Below, piece after piece: positions 22,946-31,325 of a stretch of 64,000 nucleotides of DNA. The notes below the pieces were generated by a model. That model was not told where the DNA came from, did not search any database, and worked only from the letters and a program-made list of their open reading frames with translations. The stretch is from NCBI RefSeq assembly GCF_030758345.1, contig NZ_JAVAMO010000010.1, forward strand, positions 94,839-158,838, written 5' to 3'. Each line of letters begins with the position of its first letter. The stretch's first letter is position 1. Origin of the DNA: Ruegeria discodermiae. GTDB taxonomy: Bacteria; Pseudomonadota; Alphaproteobacteria; Rhodobacterales; Rhodobacteraceae. The position numbers and the translations under genes were made by a program.

Positions 22946-25900
22946 CAGCAACCACACCCATCGTGATGGTGGGTGTGGTCAAATGCGGCGGGCGGGGCGT
23001 AGTCGCCCACCTCACCCAGAATGTCCCGCAAGGTGATCAGGATCATGTCGATATCCTCTGCCTCGATGGTCAGGGGCGGGCGGATTTTCAGGATGTTGTC
23101 CTCGGGCCCTTCGCTGCCGATCAGGATGCGGTGGTCGCGCATCCGGTTTTTGACATAGGCGCAGATCTCGGTCGCTTCAGAGCCGTCCGGGTTCACCAGT
23201 TCGACGCCCAGAAACAGCCCCATGCCGCGCACGTCGCCGACGCAGGCGAATTCACTCTCGATCTGGCGCAAGCCCTCGATCAGCCGCGCGCCCATGCGCC
23301 GGGCGTTGTCCTGCAGGCCCTCCTCATCGACGATATCCAGCACTTCCTTCCCGATCCGGCACGACAGGGTTGATCCGCCGAAGGTTGAGAAGAACTCCGG
23401 CCCCTGCGCGAAACTGTCGGCAATGGCGCCTGTGGTGACGACCACGCCAATGGGGTGGCCGTTGCCGATGGGTTTGCCCAGCACCATGATATCCGGCACC
23501 GCGCCCTGCTGTTCGAAGCCGAAATAATGCTCACCCAACCGCCCCAGCCCGGTCTGCACCTCATCCGCGATACAGACGCCACCGGCAGCACGCACCTTGC
23601 CATAGACCGCAGGCAGATAGCCCATGGGCGGGATGATCTGCCCACCGACCGAAGGGAAGGTCTCGGCGATGAAGCCCGCCAGCCCGTGCCCCTTGGCCTG
23701 CAACGCGGCAATGGCCGGATCGACAAGATCAGCAAATTTGCGGGCGCGGTCGGGATCATCGCGCCGGAAGCGACCGCGAAAATCGTCGGCCACTTCGACC
23801 AGTTCGACCCAATCGCTTGGCCCGATGCCGCCCGGTGCATTGAACTTGTAGGCCGAGATATCGATCGCGCCGGTGGTGTTGCCATGATAGCCATGATCCG
23901 GCGTCACGATCCCCTTCGCGCCGCTATGGGCGCGGGCCAGCCGCATGGCCAACTCATTGGCCTCGCTGCCGGAATTGACAAAGAAGCAGACCTGCAGCGG
24001 GTCGGGCAGTTTCGACAGCAGCTTATCCGCAAACGCCATCTGCGCCGGATGCAGATAGCGGGTGTTTGTGTTTATCCGGCCCAGTTGCTCGGCGGCAACG
24101 CTCTGTATGCGCGGATGGGCATGGCCCACATGCGGCACGTTGTTATAGGCATCCAGATAGGGCCGGCCCCATTCATCAAACAGGTGATGCCGCCAGCCAC
24201 GCACGATCATGACCGGATCGTCATAGCTCAGCCGCAGATTTGGTGCGAAATGCGCCTGCCTGTCCTGCCACACCGCCTCTTTGGAAGTCGGCAAGTGGGC
24301 GGTCTTCTCATCCGGCAGGTTCAGCAGTGCCGCCGGATTCGGACAGATCGCCTGCCAGAAGCTGAGATCATCCGGGTCCGCGACGCCGGGCCATTCTGGT
24401 GCCATGCCGTCTGCGGTCAAAGCCAGCTGAAAATGCGCATGCGGTGCCCAGCCGCCATTCTGCTCAGGTGTGCCCAACCGGCAAAAGGCCGAGCCCTGCG
24501 CCACCGGATCGCCGGGTTTCAGCCGGTCACAGATTTCGGGGTCGAGATGCCCGTAAAGCGTATAAAATGCATCGCCTTGCGGTGTTTCGTGATGCAGGAT
24601 CACCACTCCGCCATAATCCAGCGGATCAGAGCGGTTCTCGACCGCCTCAACTCGACCGCTAAGTGGCGCATGGAGCAGGGTCCCCGCAGGCGCAAAGATA
24701 TCGACCCCCAGATGCACGGTCCGCCGATCCGACGCCCGCCAGGGTCCGGAACGAAAAGCGGGCCCGGTGTAAATCAACCTTGGCTCGTTGTAAGACCCAA
24801 GCCAGACCGGTGCATCGGGCACTACTGAGCCAAGCTGCGCCGCATCCTCAACCGGCATGTGGAACGGATCGCGCGGGTAGGTCGAGGTTTCGACCGACAG
24901 GGACCCAATCGGAGCCTGTGCCAGATCCTCGCCGATCAGCGCCGGGTATGAGCCGCGATGCGCATCAATATGGTCGCGTACCCGGTCCGCCGCATCCGTG
25001 ACCGGAAATCCGCAGGCCGCGCGCAGACGGGCCGGGATCAGCCCACCTTTGACCGCAGTGTTTTCCAGAAACCGCCAGGCGGGACCCTGGCTGATCGTCA
25101 CATAGGGATCATCCGGCGCTTGCAGTGCCATCAGCGCGGAATTGACCACCGACACCGCCAGCCGCATCCGCAGCAGCGGCCAGATCAGGTCCACCTTTTC
25201 GACCGAGAGCCGGTTGGCCGCATGATAGCCCTGCACCAGAACCGCCAGCGCCCGTTCAGGGCGCGGATGATCCAGCACCACATAAGCCCCGGCAATGGCC
25301 AATTCGCAGACTTTCGGTGCGGCGCACATATCCCCGAAGTCGATCAACCCCGAGATTGCGGTCCGCCCCAATTCGCCCTCGACCAGAATGTTGTAGTCAT
25401 TGGCATCATTGTGGATCGCCTGTTTCGGCAAGGCGTTCAGCCGACCCTCGACCCGCGCAAAGTCATCCGCGATACCGTTGATTAGTGCGCGCCGAGTGTC
25501 GTCCTGAATGACATCCAATTCGCCCTCGATCCAGCGCGCGGCGGTCAGATCCCATTTGAAGTCACGCGTCAGCGCGGGATGGGCAAACCCCTCTAACGCC
25601 CGGTCGCTTGCCCCCAAAACCCGCCCGAGCCGCAGGATCAGGTCTTCTGAATGCGGCGTCACTTCGGCGTAACACGCACCCGGCAGCGCCTTCTGCACCC
25701 AGACCAGCCGGGCCTGCCCATCGGCATCCGCGATCTCGACCAGCTTGGAGCCATCCAGCGCCGCAACAGGTTTCGCGACGGGCAGGCCGGGTGCCGCCGC
25801 GCCAATATGATCAAGCGCTGCGATCTGCATCTGGACCAGCGTCGGCTCACACCCGGCGCGCATCACTTTCAGCAGATAGCGCGCGCCGTTGGCCGCCTCG

Positions 25901-25992
25901 GCCAGAAAGTTCAGGTCATATTCCCCGGCCAATTGCGTCAGCTCGGCGGCAATGCCCCAATGCCGGTTCAGCGCGTTCATCCAGTGCTGCAT
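22942..25992 (-). CDS. Phosphotransferase - M23 peptidase - class III aminotransferase fusion
   Basis: A 1016-residue three-domain protein. Residues about 1-320 form an APH/ChoK-like kinase with the catalytic loop IHNDANDYNIL (194-201) and DFGD (218-221). Residues about 380-560 form an M23-like metallopeptidase fold with HLGVDIFAP (428-432) and HAHFQLAL (518-520). Residues about 580-995 form a class III PLP aminotransferase, with FVNSGSEANE, DEVQTGLGRLG and Lys840 in VLGKPIGNG. The relation to phospholyases acting on phosphoethanolamine or hydroxylysine makes an aminoalcohol kinase plus lyase pathway plausible. The protein ends in HTHHHDGCGCC, a possible metal-binding tail. No signal peptide is seen, so the peptidase domain is probably not acting on cell wall. 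Confidence 0.88.
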   Translation of the reverse strand: MQHWMNALNRHWGIAAELTQLAGEYDLNFLAEAANGARYLLKVMRAGCEPTLVQMQIAALDHIGAAAPGLPVAKPVAALDGSKLVEIADADGQARLVWVQKALPGACYAEVTPHSEDLILRLGRVLGASDRALEGFAHPALTRDFKWDLTAARWIEGELDVIQDDTRRALINGIADDFARVEGRLNALPKQAIHNDANDYNILVEGELGRTAISGLIDFGDMCAAPKVCELAIAGAYVVLDHPRPERALAVLVQGYHAANRLSVEKVDLIWPLLRMRLAVSVVNSALMALQAPDDPYVTISQGPAWRFLENTAVKGGLIPARLRAACGFPVTDAADRVRDHIDAHRGSYPALIGEDLAQAPIGSLSVETSTYPRDPFHMPVEDAAQLGSVVPDAPVWLGSYNEPRLIYTGPAFRSGPWRASDRRTVHLGVDIFAPAGTLLHAPLSGRVEAVENRSDPLDYGGVVILHHETPQGDAFYTLYGHLDPEICDRLKPGDPVAQGSAFCRLGTPEQNGGWAPHAHFQLALTADGMAPEWPGVADPDDLSFWQAICPNPAALLNLPDEKTAHLPTSKEAVWQDRQAHFAPNLRLSYDDPVMIVRGWRHHLFDEWGRPYLDAYNNVPHVGHAHPRIQSVAAEQLGRINTNTRYLHPAQMAFADKLLSKLPDPLQVCFFVNSGSEANELAMRLARAHSGAKGIVTPDHGYHGNTTGAIDISAYKFNAPGGIGPSDWVELVEVADDFRGRFRRDDPDRARKFADLVDPAIAALQAKGHGLAGFIAETFPSVGGQIIPPMGYLPAVYGKVRAAGGVCIADEVQTGLGRLGEHYFGFEQQGAVPDIMVLGKPIGNGHPIGVVVTTGAIADSFAQGPEFFSTFGGSTLSCRIGKEVLDIVDEEGLQDNARRMGARLIEGLRQIESEFACVGDVRGMGLFLGVELVNPDGSEATEICAYVKNRMRDHRILIGSEGPEDNILKIRPPLTIEAEDIDMILITLRDILGEVGDYAPPAAFDHTHHHDGCGCC

Positions 25993-26069
25993 CTTGCCTC
26001 TTTCACCAAGCGCGGTGATCCGTTCTTAATATGGCCAAAAATGTTTGGGTTGAGTTGCGCCCCCAACCG

Positions 26070-26942
26070 TCAGCCCATCGCGCGCAATCGTTTGATCAAC
26101 GAGGAGGTATCCCAGCGCCCGCCGCCCAGTTTCTGCACGTCCTTGTAGAACTGATCCACCAGCGCCGTGACCGGCAGGCTGGCCCCGGTTTCATCGGCGG
26201 TGTCCAGGCAGATGCCCAGATCCTTGCGCATCCAGTCGACCGCAAACCCATGCTCGAAATGGTCGTCTAGCATCGTCTCGTAGCGGTTCGACATCTGCCA
26301 GCTACCGGCGGCGCCCTGGCTGATCACCTCAACCACCGCGCGGCCATCAAGCCCGGCCTTTTCGGCAAAGTGCAGCGCCTCGCTCAGGCCTTGCACCAGA
26401 CCGGCGATAGCGATCTGATTGCACATCTTGGTCATCTGCCCTGCACCGCTTTCACCAGTGCGACGGCAAACCTTCGAGTAGACCTGCATCACCGGTTCCG
26501 CCTGCGCATAGGCCTCGGCATCGCCACCGCACATGATCGACAATACGCCGTTCTCCGCCCCCGCCTGACCACCCGAGATCGGTGCGTCGACAAAGGCCAG
26601 CCCAAGCGCCTTGCCCGCCTCGTAAAGCTCGCGTGTCACCTTGGCGGAAACCGTGGTGTGATCGACAAAGATCGCGCCGGTTTTCATCGCGGCAAAGGCC
26701 CCGTCCGCACCGGTGCAAACGCCGCGCAGGTCGTCGTCATTGCCGACGCATGACATCACGAAGTCGGCGCCCTGTGCGGCCTCTGCCGGGGTCTTGCCGA
26801 GCGCGCCGCCATGCTGGGCCACCCAGGCCTCGGCCTTGGCGGTGGTCCGGTTATAGACGGTGACCTCGTGACCTGCGGCTTGCAGATGCCCCGCCATGGG
26901 ATAGCCCATGACCCCAAGCCCGAGAAATGCGACTTTCGCCAT
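26070..26942 (-). CDS. NAD(P)-dependent 3-hydroxyisobutyrate/tartronate-semialdehyde-type dehydrogenase
   Basis: A 290-residue beta-hydroxyacid dehydrogenase. The N-terminal Rossmann motif is VAFLGLGVMGYPMAGHL, the substrate signature is FVDAPISGGQAGAENG, and the catalytic Lys lies in GQMTKMCNQI. Members oxidise 3-hydroxyisobutyrate, tartronate semialdehyde or related acids; the exact substrate cannot be assigned. It follows the fusion gene on the same strand but with a 77-bp gap, so co-transcription is uncertain. Confidence 0.9.
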   Translation of the reverse strand: MAKVAFLGLGVMGYPMAGHLQAAGHEVTVYNRTTAKAEAWVAQHGGALGKTPAEAAQGADFVMSCVGNDDDLRGVCTGADGAFAAMKTGAIFVDHTTVSAKVTRELYEAGKALGLAFVDAPISGGQAGAENGVLSIMCGGDAEAYAQAEPVMQVYSKVCRRTGESGAGQMTKMCNQIAIAGLVQGLSEALHFAEKAGLDGRAVVEVISQGAAGSWQMSNRYETMLDDHFEHGFAVDWMRKDLGICLDTADETGASLPVTALVDQFYKDVQKLGGGRWDTSSLIKRLRAMG

Positions 26943-27018
26943 GTGACTGTCCTTCCCTTGATCTCACGTCATTGCTGCCCAGAGACAAAGCAAAGCCACG
27001 GCCAAAGGGCAAGGCAGA

Positions 27019-27408
27019 TCAGCCCTCGCGCCCCAGATCGCGCAGGATCGGGCAATCGGGCCGCGCGTCCCCGGCGCAGGCATCGACCAGTTCCGTCAGG
27101 GTATCCTGCATCGCGCGCAGATCGGCGATCTTGGCCTCGATCCGTTGCAGATGATCGCGCGCGATCCGTTTGACATCGGCGCTGGCGCGGGTGTCATCCT
27201 CATAAAGCGCCAGCAGCGCGCGGCAATCTTCGATCGTGAAACCAAGCGCGCGGGCGCGGGCCAGAAAGGCCAGTTTGTGCAAATCCTGTTCGGCGAAGCG
27301 GCGATAGCCGTTGTCGTCGCGGTCAGGAGAGATCAGGCCGATCTCTTCATAGTACCGGATCGTCTTGGCGGGCAGGCCCGAGCGGTCGGCGACATCCCCG
27401 ATATTCAT
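27019..27408 (-). CDS. cueR: Cu(I)-responsive MerR-family regulator CueR
   Basis: A 129-residue MerR-type activator. The N-terminal winged helix-turn-helix reads MNIGDVADRSGLPAKTIRYY, followed by a dimerisation helix and the metal-binding loop CAGDARPDC, in which Cys111 and Cys119 form the CX7C pair that selects Cu(I)/Ag(I)/Au(I) in CueR. It overlaps the copA stop by four bases, so copA-cueR is one operon and CueR regulates its own synthesis through the promoter at 29723-29753. Confidence 0.93.
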   Translation of the reverse strand: MNIGDVADRSGLPAKTIRYYEEIGLISPDRDDNGYRRFAEQDLHKLAFLARARALGFTIEDCRALLALYEDDTRASADVKRIARDHLQRIEAKIADLRAMQDTLTELVDACAGDARPDCPILRDLGREG

Positions 27409-29690
27409 GCGCTCGATGCCTCCGGCTCATGGCTGGGCTGTGGCGCCGGGTCGCCCTGCGAGGGTGATCCGGCGGGCCGGAGGCGGCGCAGGCGTAGCGC
27501 ATTGGTGACCACGAAGACGCTGGAAAACGCCATCGCCCCGGCGGCCAGTCCCGGAGATAGCAGCGGGCCGCCAAAGACATGCAGCACACCAGCGGCGACC
27601 GGGATCAGCAGGATGTTATAGCCAAAGGCCCAGACCAGATTCTGGCGGATATTGCGCATGGTGCGGCGTGACAGGTCCAGTGCGGTCACCGCGCCATTTG
27701 GATCGCCGTTCATCAGCACCACATCAGCCGCCTCGATGGCGACATCGGTGCCGGTGCCGATGGCGATGCCCACATCGGCGCTGGCCAGCACAGGCGCGTC
27801 GTTGATCCCGTCGCCGACAAAAGCGACTGCGCCATGTGCGTCGCGCAGCACCTCCAGCGCGCGGACCTTACCATCGGGCAGCACCTCGGCGCTCACGTGA
27901 TCGATGCCCAGCTGATTGGCCACCGCCTGTGCCGTGGCGCGGTTGTCGCCGCTGATCAGGGCGGTTTGCAGACCCATGTCGTGCAGCATGGCAATGGTCC
28001 GGGCGGCTTCCGGCTTGATCGGGTCAGCCACTGCCAGAACCGCCGCTGCCCGACCGTCCAGCGCCATATAGACCGGGGTCTTGCCCTGCACGGCCCAGGC
28101 CTGACCGGTCGCGCGCAATCCGCCCAGATCGATTGCGTCGCGGTCAAACAGCCGATCCGCGCCGATCAGGACGTCCACACCATCGATCCGGGTGCTGAGG
28201 CCCAGCCCGGTGATCGTCTCGAACTGCACCACCTCGGGCAGGGGGCCGGTCCAGGCGCGGGTGATGGCGCTGGCGATAGGGTGTTCCGAGCGCGCCTCGG
28301 CAGCGGCGGCCAGTTGCAGTACGTGGTCGCGATCGATGCCCTCGACAACGCTCAGATCGGTCAGTTCGGGCCGCCCTTCGGTCAAGGTCCCCGTTTTGTC
28401 GAAGGCGACCACCTGGGCCTCCTGCAGACGCTGCAGCGCGTCGCCCTTGCGGAACAGCACGCCAAGTTCTGCCGCACGTCCGGTGCCGACCATGATCGAG
28501 GTCGGCGTGGCCAGCCCCATCGCACAGGGGCAGGCGATGATCAGAACCGATACACCCGCCACCAAAGCCAGCGGCAGCGCAGGGGCGGGACCCCAGAGCA
28601 GCCAGCCAGCAATCGCCAGCGCGGCGATCAGCAGCACCGCAGGCACAAACCACATGGTGATCCGATCAACCAGCCCCTGAATGGGCAGCTTGGCGGCCTG
28701 CGCCTCTTCGACCATCCGGATAATCTGGGCCAGCACTGTATCCTCACCAACGCGGGTCGCCTGCGCACGTAAGGCGCCGGTGCCGTTGACCGTGCCCCCC
28801 ATGATCTCGGCGCCATCAGATTTGGCGACCGGAACCGGCTCGCCGCTGATCATGCTTTCATCGACCCGCGAATGGCCGTCCAGCACGATCGCGTCCACCG
28901 GAATGCGCTCGCCGGGGCGGATCATCAGGATATCGCCTTTGCGCAGTTCGGATATCGGAATGTCTACGGTTATCCCGTCGCGCTCGACGCGGGCAAATTT
29001 CGGCTGCAATCGCAGCAGCGACTTGATGGCCGAGCTGGCGCGGCCCTTGGCACGCGCCTCCAGTACGCGTCCGAACAGGATCAGTACGGTGATCACGCAG
29101 GCGGCCTCAAAATAGACATGCGCGGTGCCCTGCGGCAGCAGGTCCGGCGCGAAGGTCGCCACCACCGAATAGCCATAGGCCGCCGCCGTTCCCAGTGCCA
29201 CCAACGCATTCATGTCAGGCGCACCGCGCACTAGCGACGGGATGCCCTTGGCATAAAATATACGCCCCGGCCCCAGCAGAAGCAGCGATGTCAAAGCGAA
29301 TTGGATAAGGTTGCTGGTCTGAGTGCCGATACTCTGCTGCACCCAATGGTGAAAGGCGGGAATGACATGGCCGCCCATCTCAAGAATGAACACCGGCAGC
29401 GCCAGTGCTGCGGCAATCAGCGTGGTGCGAAGTAGGGCTGTATCCACATCCTCGGCCGGGGCCGTGTCTTTTTCCGCCCGCGCCGGATAGCCCGCATCAG
29501 AGACAACCTGTGCCAGCCTGTCCGCATCGGTCAGGCGTTGATCAAAGCGGATGACGGCTTTGCTGGTCGCCAGATTGACGCTGGCCTCGATCACGCCGGG
29601 CGCGTCTATCAACGCCCCTTGCGCCCGCCCCACACAGGATGCGCAGGAGAGGCCGGTCAGATGCAGGGTGGTGCTGTGCGATTCGGACAT
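27405..29690 (-). CDS. copA: Cu(I)-exporting P1B-type ATPase
   Basis: A 761-residue heavy-metal P-type ATPase. One N-terminal HMA domain carries GLSCASCVG (Cys16, Cys19). Membrane helix 6 has the Cu(I)-site CPCAMGLATPTS, and the soluble core has the phosphorylated Asp in DKTGTLTEG, the SEHPIASAI motif and GDGINDAPVLASADVG. It exports Cu(I) from the cytoplasm to the periplasm at the cost of ATP. It is the first gene of the copA-cueR operon and its promoter has a canonical CueR architecture. Confidence 0.96.
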   Translation of the reverse strand: MSESHSTTLHLTGLSCASCVGRAQGALIDAPGVIEASVNLATSKAVIRFDQRLTDADRLAQVVSDAGYPARAEKDTAPAEDVDTALLRTTLIAAALALPVFILEMGGHVIPAFHHWVQQSIGTQTSNLIQFALTSLLLLGPGRIFYAKGIPSLVRGAPDMNALVALGTAAAYGYSVVATFAPDLLPQGTAHVYFEAACVITVLILFGRVLEARAKGRASSAIKSLLRLQPKFARVERDGITVDIPISELRKGDILMIRPGERIPVDAIVLDGHSRVDESMISGEPVPVAKSDGAEIMGGTVNGTGALRAQATRVGEDTVLAQIIRMVEEAQAAKLPIQGLVDRITMWFVPAVLLIAALAIAGWLLWGPAPALPLALVAGVSVLIIACPCAMGLATPTSIMVGTGRAAELGVLFRKGDALQRLQEAQVVAFDKTGTLTEGRPELTDLSVVEGIDRDHVLQLAAAAEARSEHPIASAITRAWTGPLPEVVQFETITGLGLSTRIDGVDVLIGADRLFDRDAIDLGGLRATGQAWAVQGKTPVYMALDGRAAAVLAVADPIKPEAARTIAMLHDMGLQTALISGDNRATAQAVANQLGIDHVSAEVLPDGKVRALEVLRDAHGAVAFVGDGINDAPVLASADVGIAIGTGTDVAIEAADVVLMNGDPNGAVTALDLSRRTMRNIRQNLVWAFGYNILLIPVAAGVLHVFGGPLLSPGLAAGAMAFSSVFVVTNALRLRRLRPAGSPSQGDPAPQPSHEPEASSA

Positions 29691-29722
29691 GCGTGTTGGC
29701 TTTCGATGTCAGGGACACCGCT

Positions 29723-29753
29723 CAGATAAGGCCTCCAGTAGCTGGAAGGTCAA
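29723..29753 (-). promoter_or_regulatory. CueR-type copA promoter
   Basis: On the minus strand TTGACC (29748-29753) and TATCTG (29723-29728) are separated by 19 bases, the unusually long spacer of MerR-type promoters. The spacer carries the dyad CCTTCCAG-cta-CTGGAGG, close to the CueR box. Transcription runs into copA. Confidence 0.9.
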
Positions 29754-29779
29754 GGTTTCCCCGGTCGTTTTTCGGCGTT

Positions 29780-30535
29780 TTAGCCGGATTGCTGCCCGAA
29801 ACGCGGATCGTAGATCCCCGAGTCAAAGCGGCGCGGCATCAGGCTGGCCTGAAACCACTGGATCATGGTGTATATCGAAAACACCGGCAGCCCGGTTCTG
29901 CGCCTGATCTCGGCGGCATAGGGCACCATGTTGGTGCATTCCAGAATGATCGCCCCGGCCTGCGGCTCGCCTGCGACAATCGCATCTGCGGCCTCCAGCA
30001 TGTCCTGTCGGCAGGCCTCGAAGTTGATCTCGGCAGCGTCGCCCAGAATGTCGCGGGTAAACACCTGGCCGGCATCGGTACCATAGATCGGCGTGTCCGG
30101 CGGGACCCCGGCTGCGGACAGGTGCTCAGGCGTCAGCGTGGCCCTTGAGATGGTCAGGATCACCGGCTTTTGCCCCGGCGGCAACAGGGCCTGCACCATC
30201 GGCACCTGCATCAGCGACGAGGTGGCCACAGGAACGCCAAGAGCGGCGCGCAGATCGTCCTGAACCAGCGACAGGAACCCGCAATTGGTTGTGATCCCGT
30301 CGCAGCCCATGGCAACCAGATCGCGCCCGGCTTCGATAAAGCCGTCAAGCCGCGCATGTGGATCACCGCGCACGATCCGGTCGGGCGAGGCCCCGCGCAC
30401 CACCCGGTACTGCACAGGGAAGGGCCAGGTCAGGGCATTGCCCATATCGCCCGGAATGCGCGGGAACTGCGTCTCCAACATCAGGATACCGACGCTGGCG
30501 CCATAGACTGTCTTGCCACCTGTTTGCACGGACAT
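29780..30535 (-). CDS. Aspartate/glutamate racemase-superfamily protein
   Basis: A 251-residue protein with two candidate catalytic cysteines in conserved positions of the Asp/Glu racemase fold: CDGITTNCGFL (about residue 85) and IILECTNMVPYA (about residue 200). The superfamily includes racemases, maleate isomerase, hydantoin racemase and arylmalonate decarboxylase. The downstream position and shared strand with a GntR regulator, and the divergent TPP enzyme, suggest a small catabolic unit, but the substrate is not evident. Confidence 0.83.
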   Translation of the reverse strand: MSVQTGGKTVYGASVGILMLETQFPRIPGDMGNALTWPFPVQYRVVRGASPDRIVRGDPHARLDGFIEAGRDLVAMGCDGITTNCGFLSLVQDDLRAALGVPVATSSLMQVPMVQALLPPGQKPVILTISRATLTPEHLSAAGVPPDTPIYGTDAGQVFTRDILGDAAEINFEACRQDMLEAADAIVAGEPQAGAIILECTNMVPYAAEIRRRTGLPVFSIYTMIQWFQASLMPRRFDSGIYDPRFGQQSG

Positions 30536-30544
30536 GTCGGAACC

Positions 30545-31234
30545 TCACAGATCGGGAACATAAAGCTGCGCAAAGGCGTCGCGCACGGCCTGCGTCGCGC
30601 CTTCGCGCCTGCGTTCGATATGGGCGCGCATCTGAGCGGTGGCCGCGTCGACATCGCGCCTTGCCACCGCCTCGATGATCCTGCGATGGGCCGACACCAT
30701 GCTCTGCCCGTCGGGTGCGGTTTCACGCAGGCGGCGCAGGTCGATCAGGCGCAGATAGCGGATGCGGTCATTGAGATTATCCAGTATTCGGCTGAGTTCG
30801 CCATTGCCGGACAACCGGCAGAGCTGGGTGTGAAACGCCTCATCCAGCGCCAGCAGGCTATCGGCATCGGCGGCGGGGATGTAGGCGGAGGCCACCGCAT
30901 CCAGCGCGTGCCCAAGTGCTGCGATCGCCTCATCCGCGGCGCGCTGACAGGCCAGCCGCACAGCTTCGGTCTCGACCGCCACGCGCGCCTCATAAAGGTC
31001 CATCACCAGTTCCGGCGAGAGCGATCGGCAGAAAAAGCCGCGGCCAGAGCGGAAGGTCAGGAAGCCTTCGGCCACCAACCGGTTCAACGCCTCGCGGATC
31101 GGCGTGCGCGAGGCGTTCAGCTGCGTAGCCAGCGCGCTTTCGTTGATGCGGGCATCGGGCTTGAAGGCGAAATCGGCGGCCATGCGCCGCAGCGCCTCAT
31201 AAATCCGGTCAACATTGCTTTCGGATTTCGCCAT
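30545..31234 (-). CDS. GntR-family transcriptional regulator (FCD/FadR subfamily)
   Basis: A 229-residue regulator. The N-terminal winged helix contains NASRTPIREALNRLVAEGFL, the recognition region of GntR proteins, and the C-terminal all-helical FCD ligand domain includes EAFHTQLCRLSGN and SAHRRIIEAVARRD, with histidines that usually bind a metal and an acid. The gene is divergent from the TPP enzyme and nine bp upstream of the racemase, so it probably controls both through the palindrome at 31291-31318. Confidence 0.9.
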   Translation of the reverse strand: MAKSESNVDRIYEALRRMAADFAFKPDARINESALATQLNASRTPIREALNRLVAEGFLTFRSGRGFFCRSLSPELVMDLYEARVAVETEAVRLACQRAADEAIAALGHALDAVASAYIPAADADSLLALDEAFHTQLCRLSGNGELSRILDNLNDRIRYLRLIDLRRLRETAPDGQSMVSAHRRIIEAVARRDVDAATAQMRAHIERRREGATQAVRDAFAQLYVPDL

Positions 31235-31290
31235 GCCCGCTCCTTGGTTCCCTCAAAGAGTAGGTCGGGATTGACATGTGCGCAACCTGT

Positions 31291-31318
31291 CATTCAAAAC
31301 TGTATACAATTTTGAATG
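31291..31318. promoter_or_regulatory. 28-bp palindromic operator between gntR and the TPP enzyme
   Basis: CATTCAAAACTGTATACAATTTTGAATG reads almost the same on both strands, with two mismatched positions; its core TGTATACAA resembles FadR/FCD-type GntR operators. It lies between the divergent genes and includes TACAAT, a good -10 element for the TPP enzyme gene. Confidence 0.8.
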
Positions 31319-31325
31319 CAAACGG

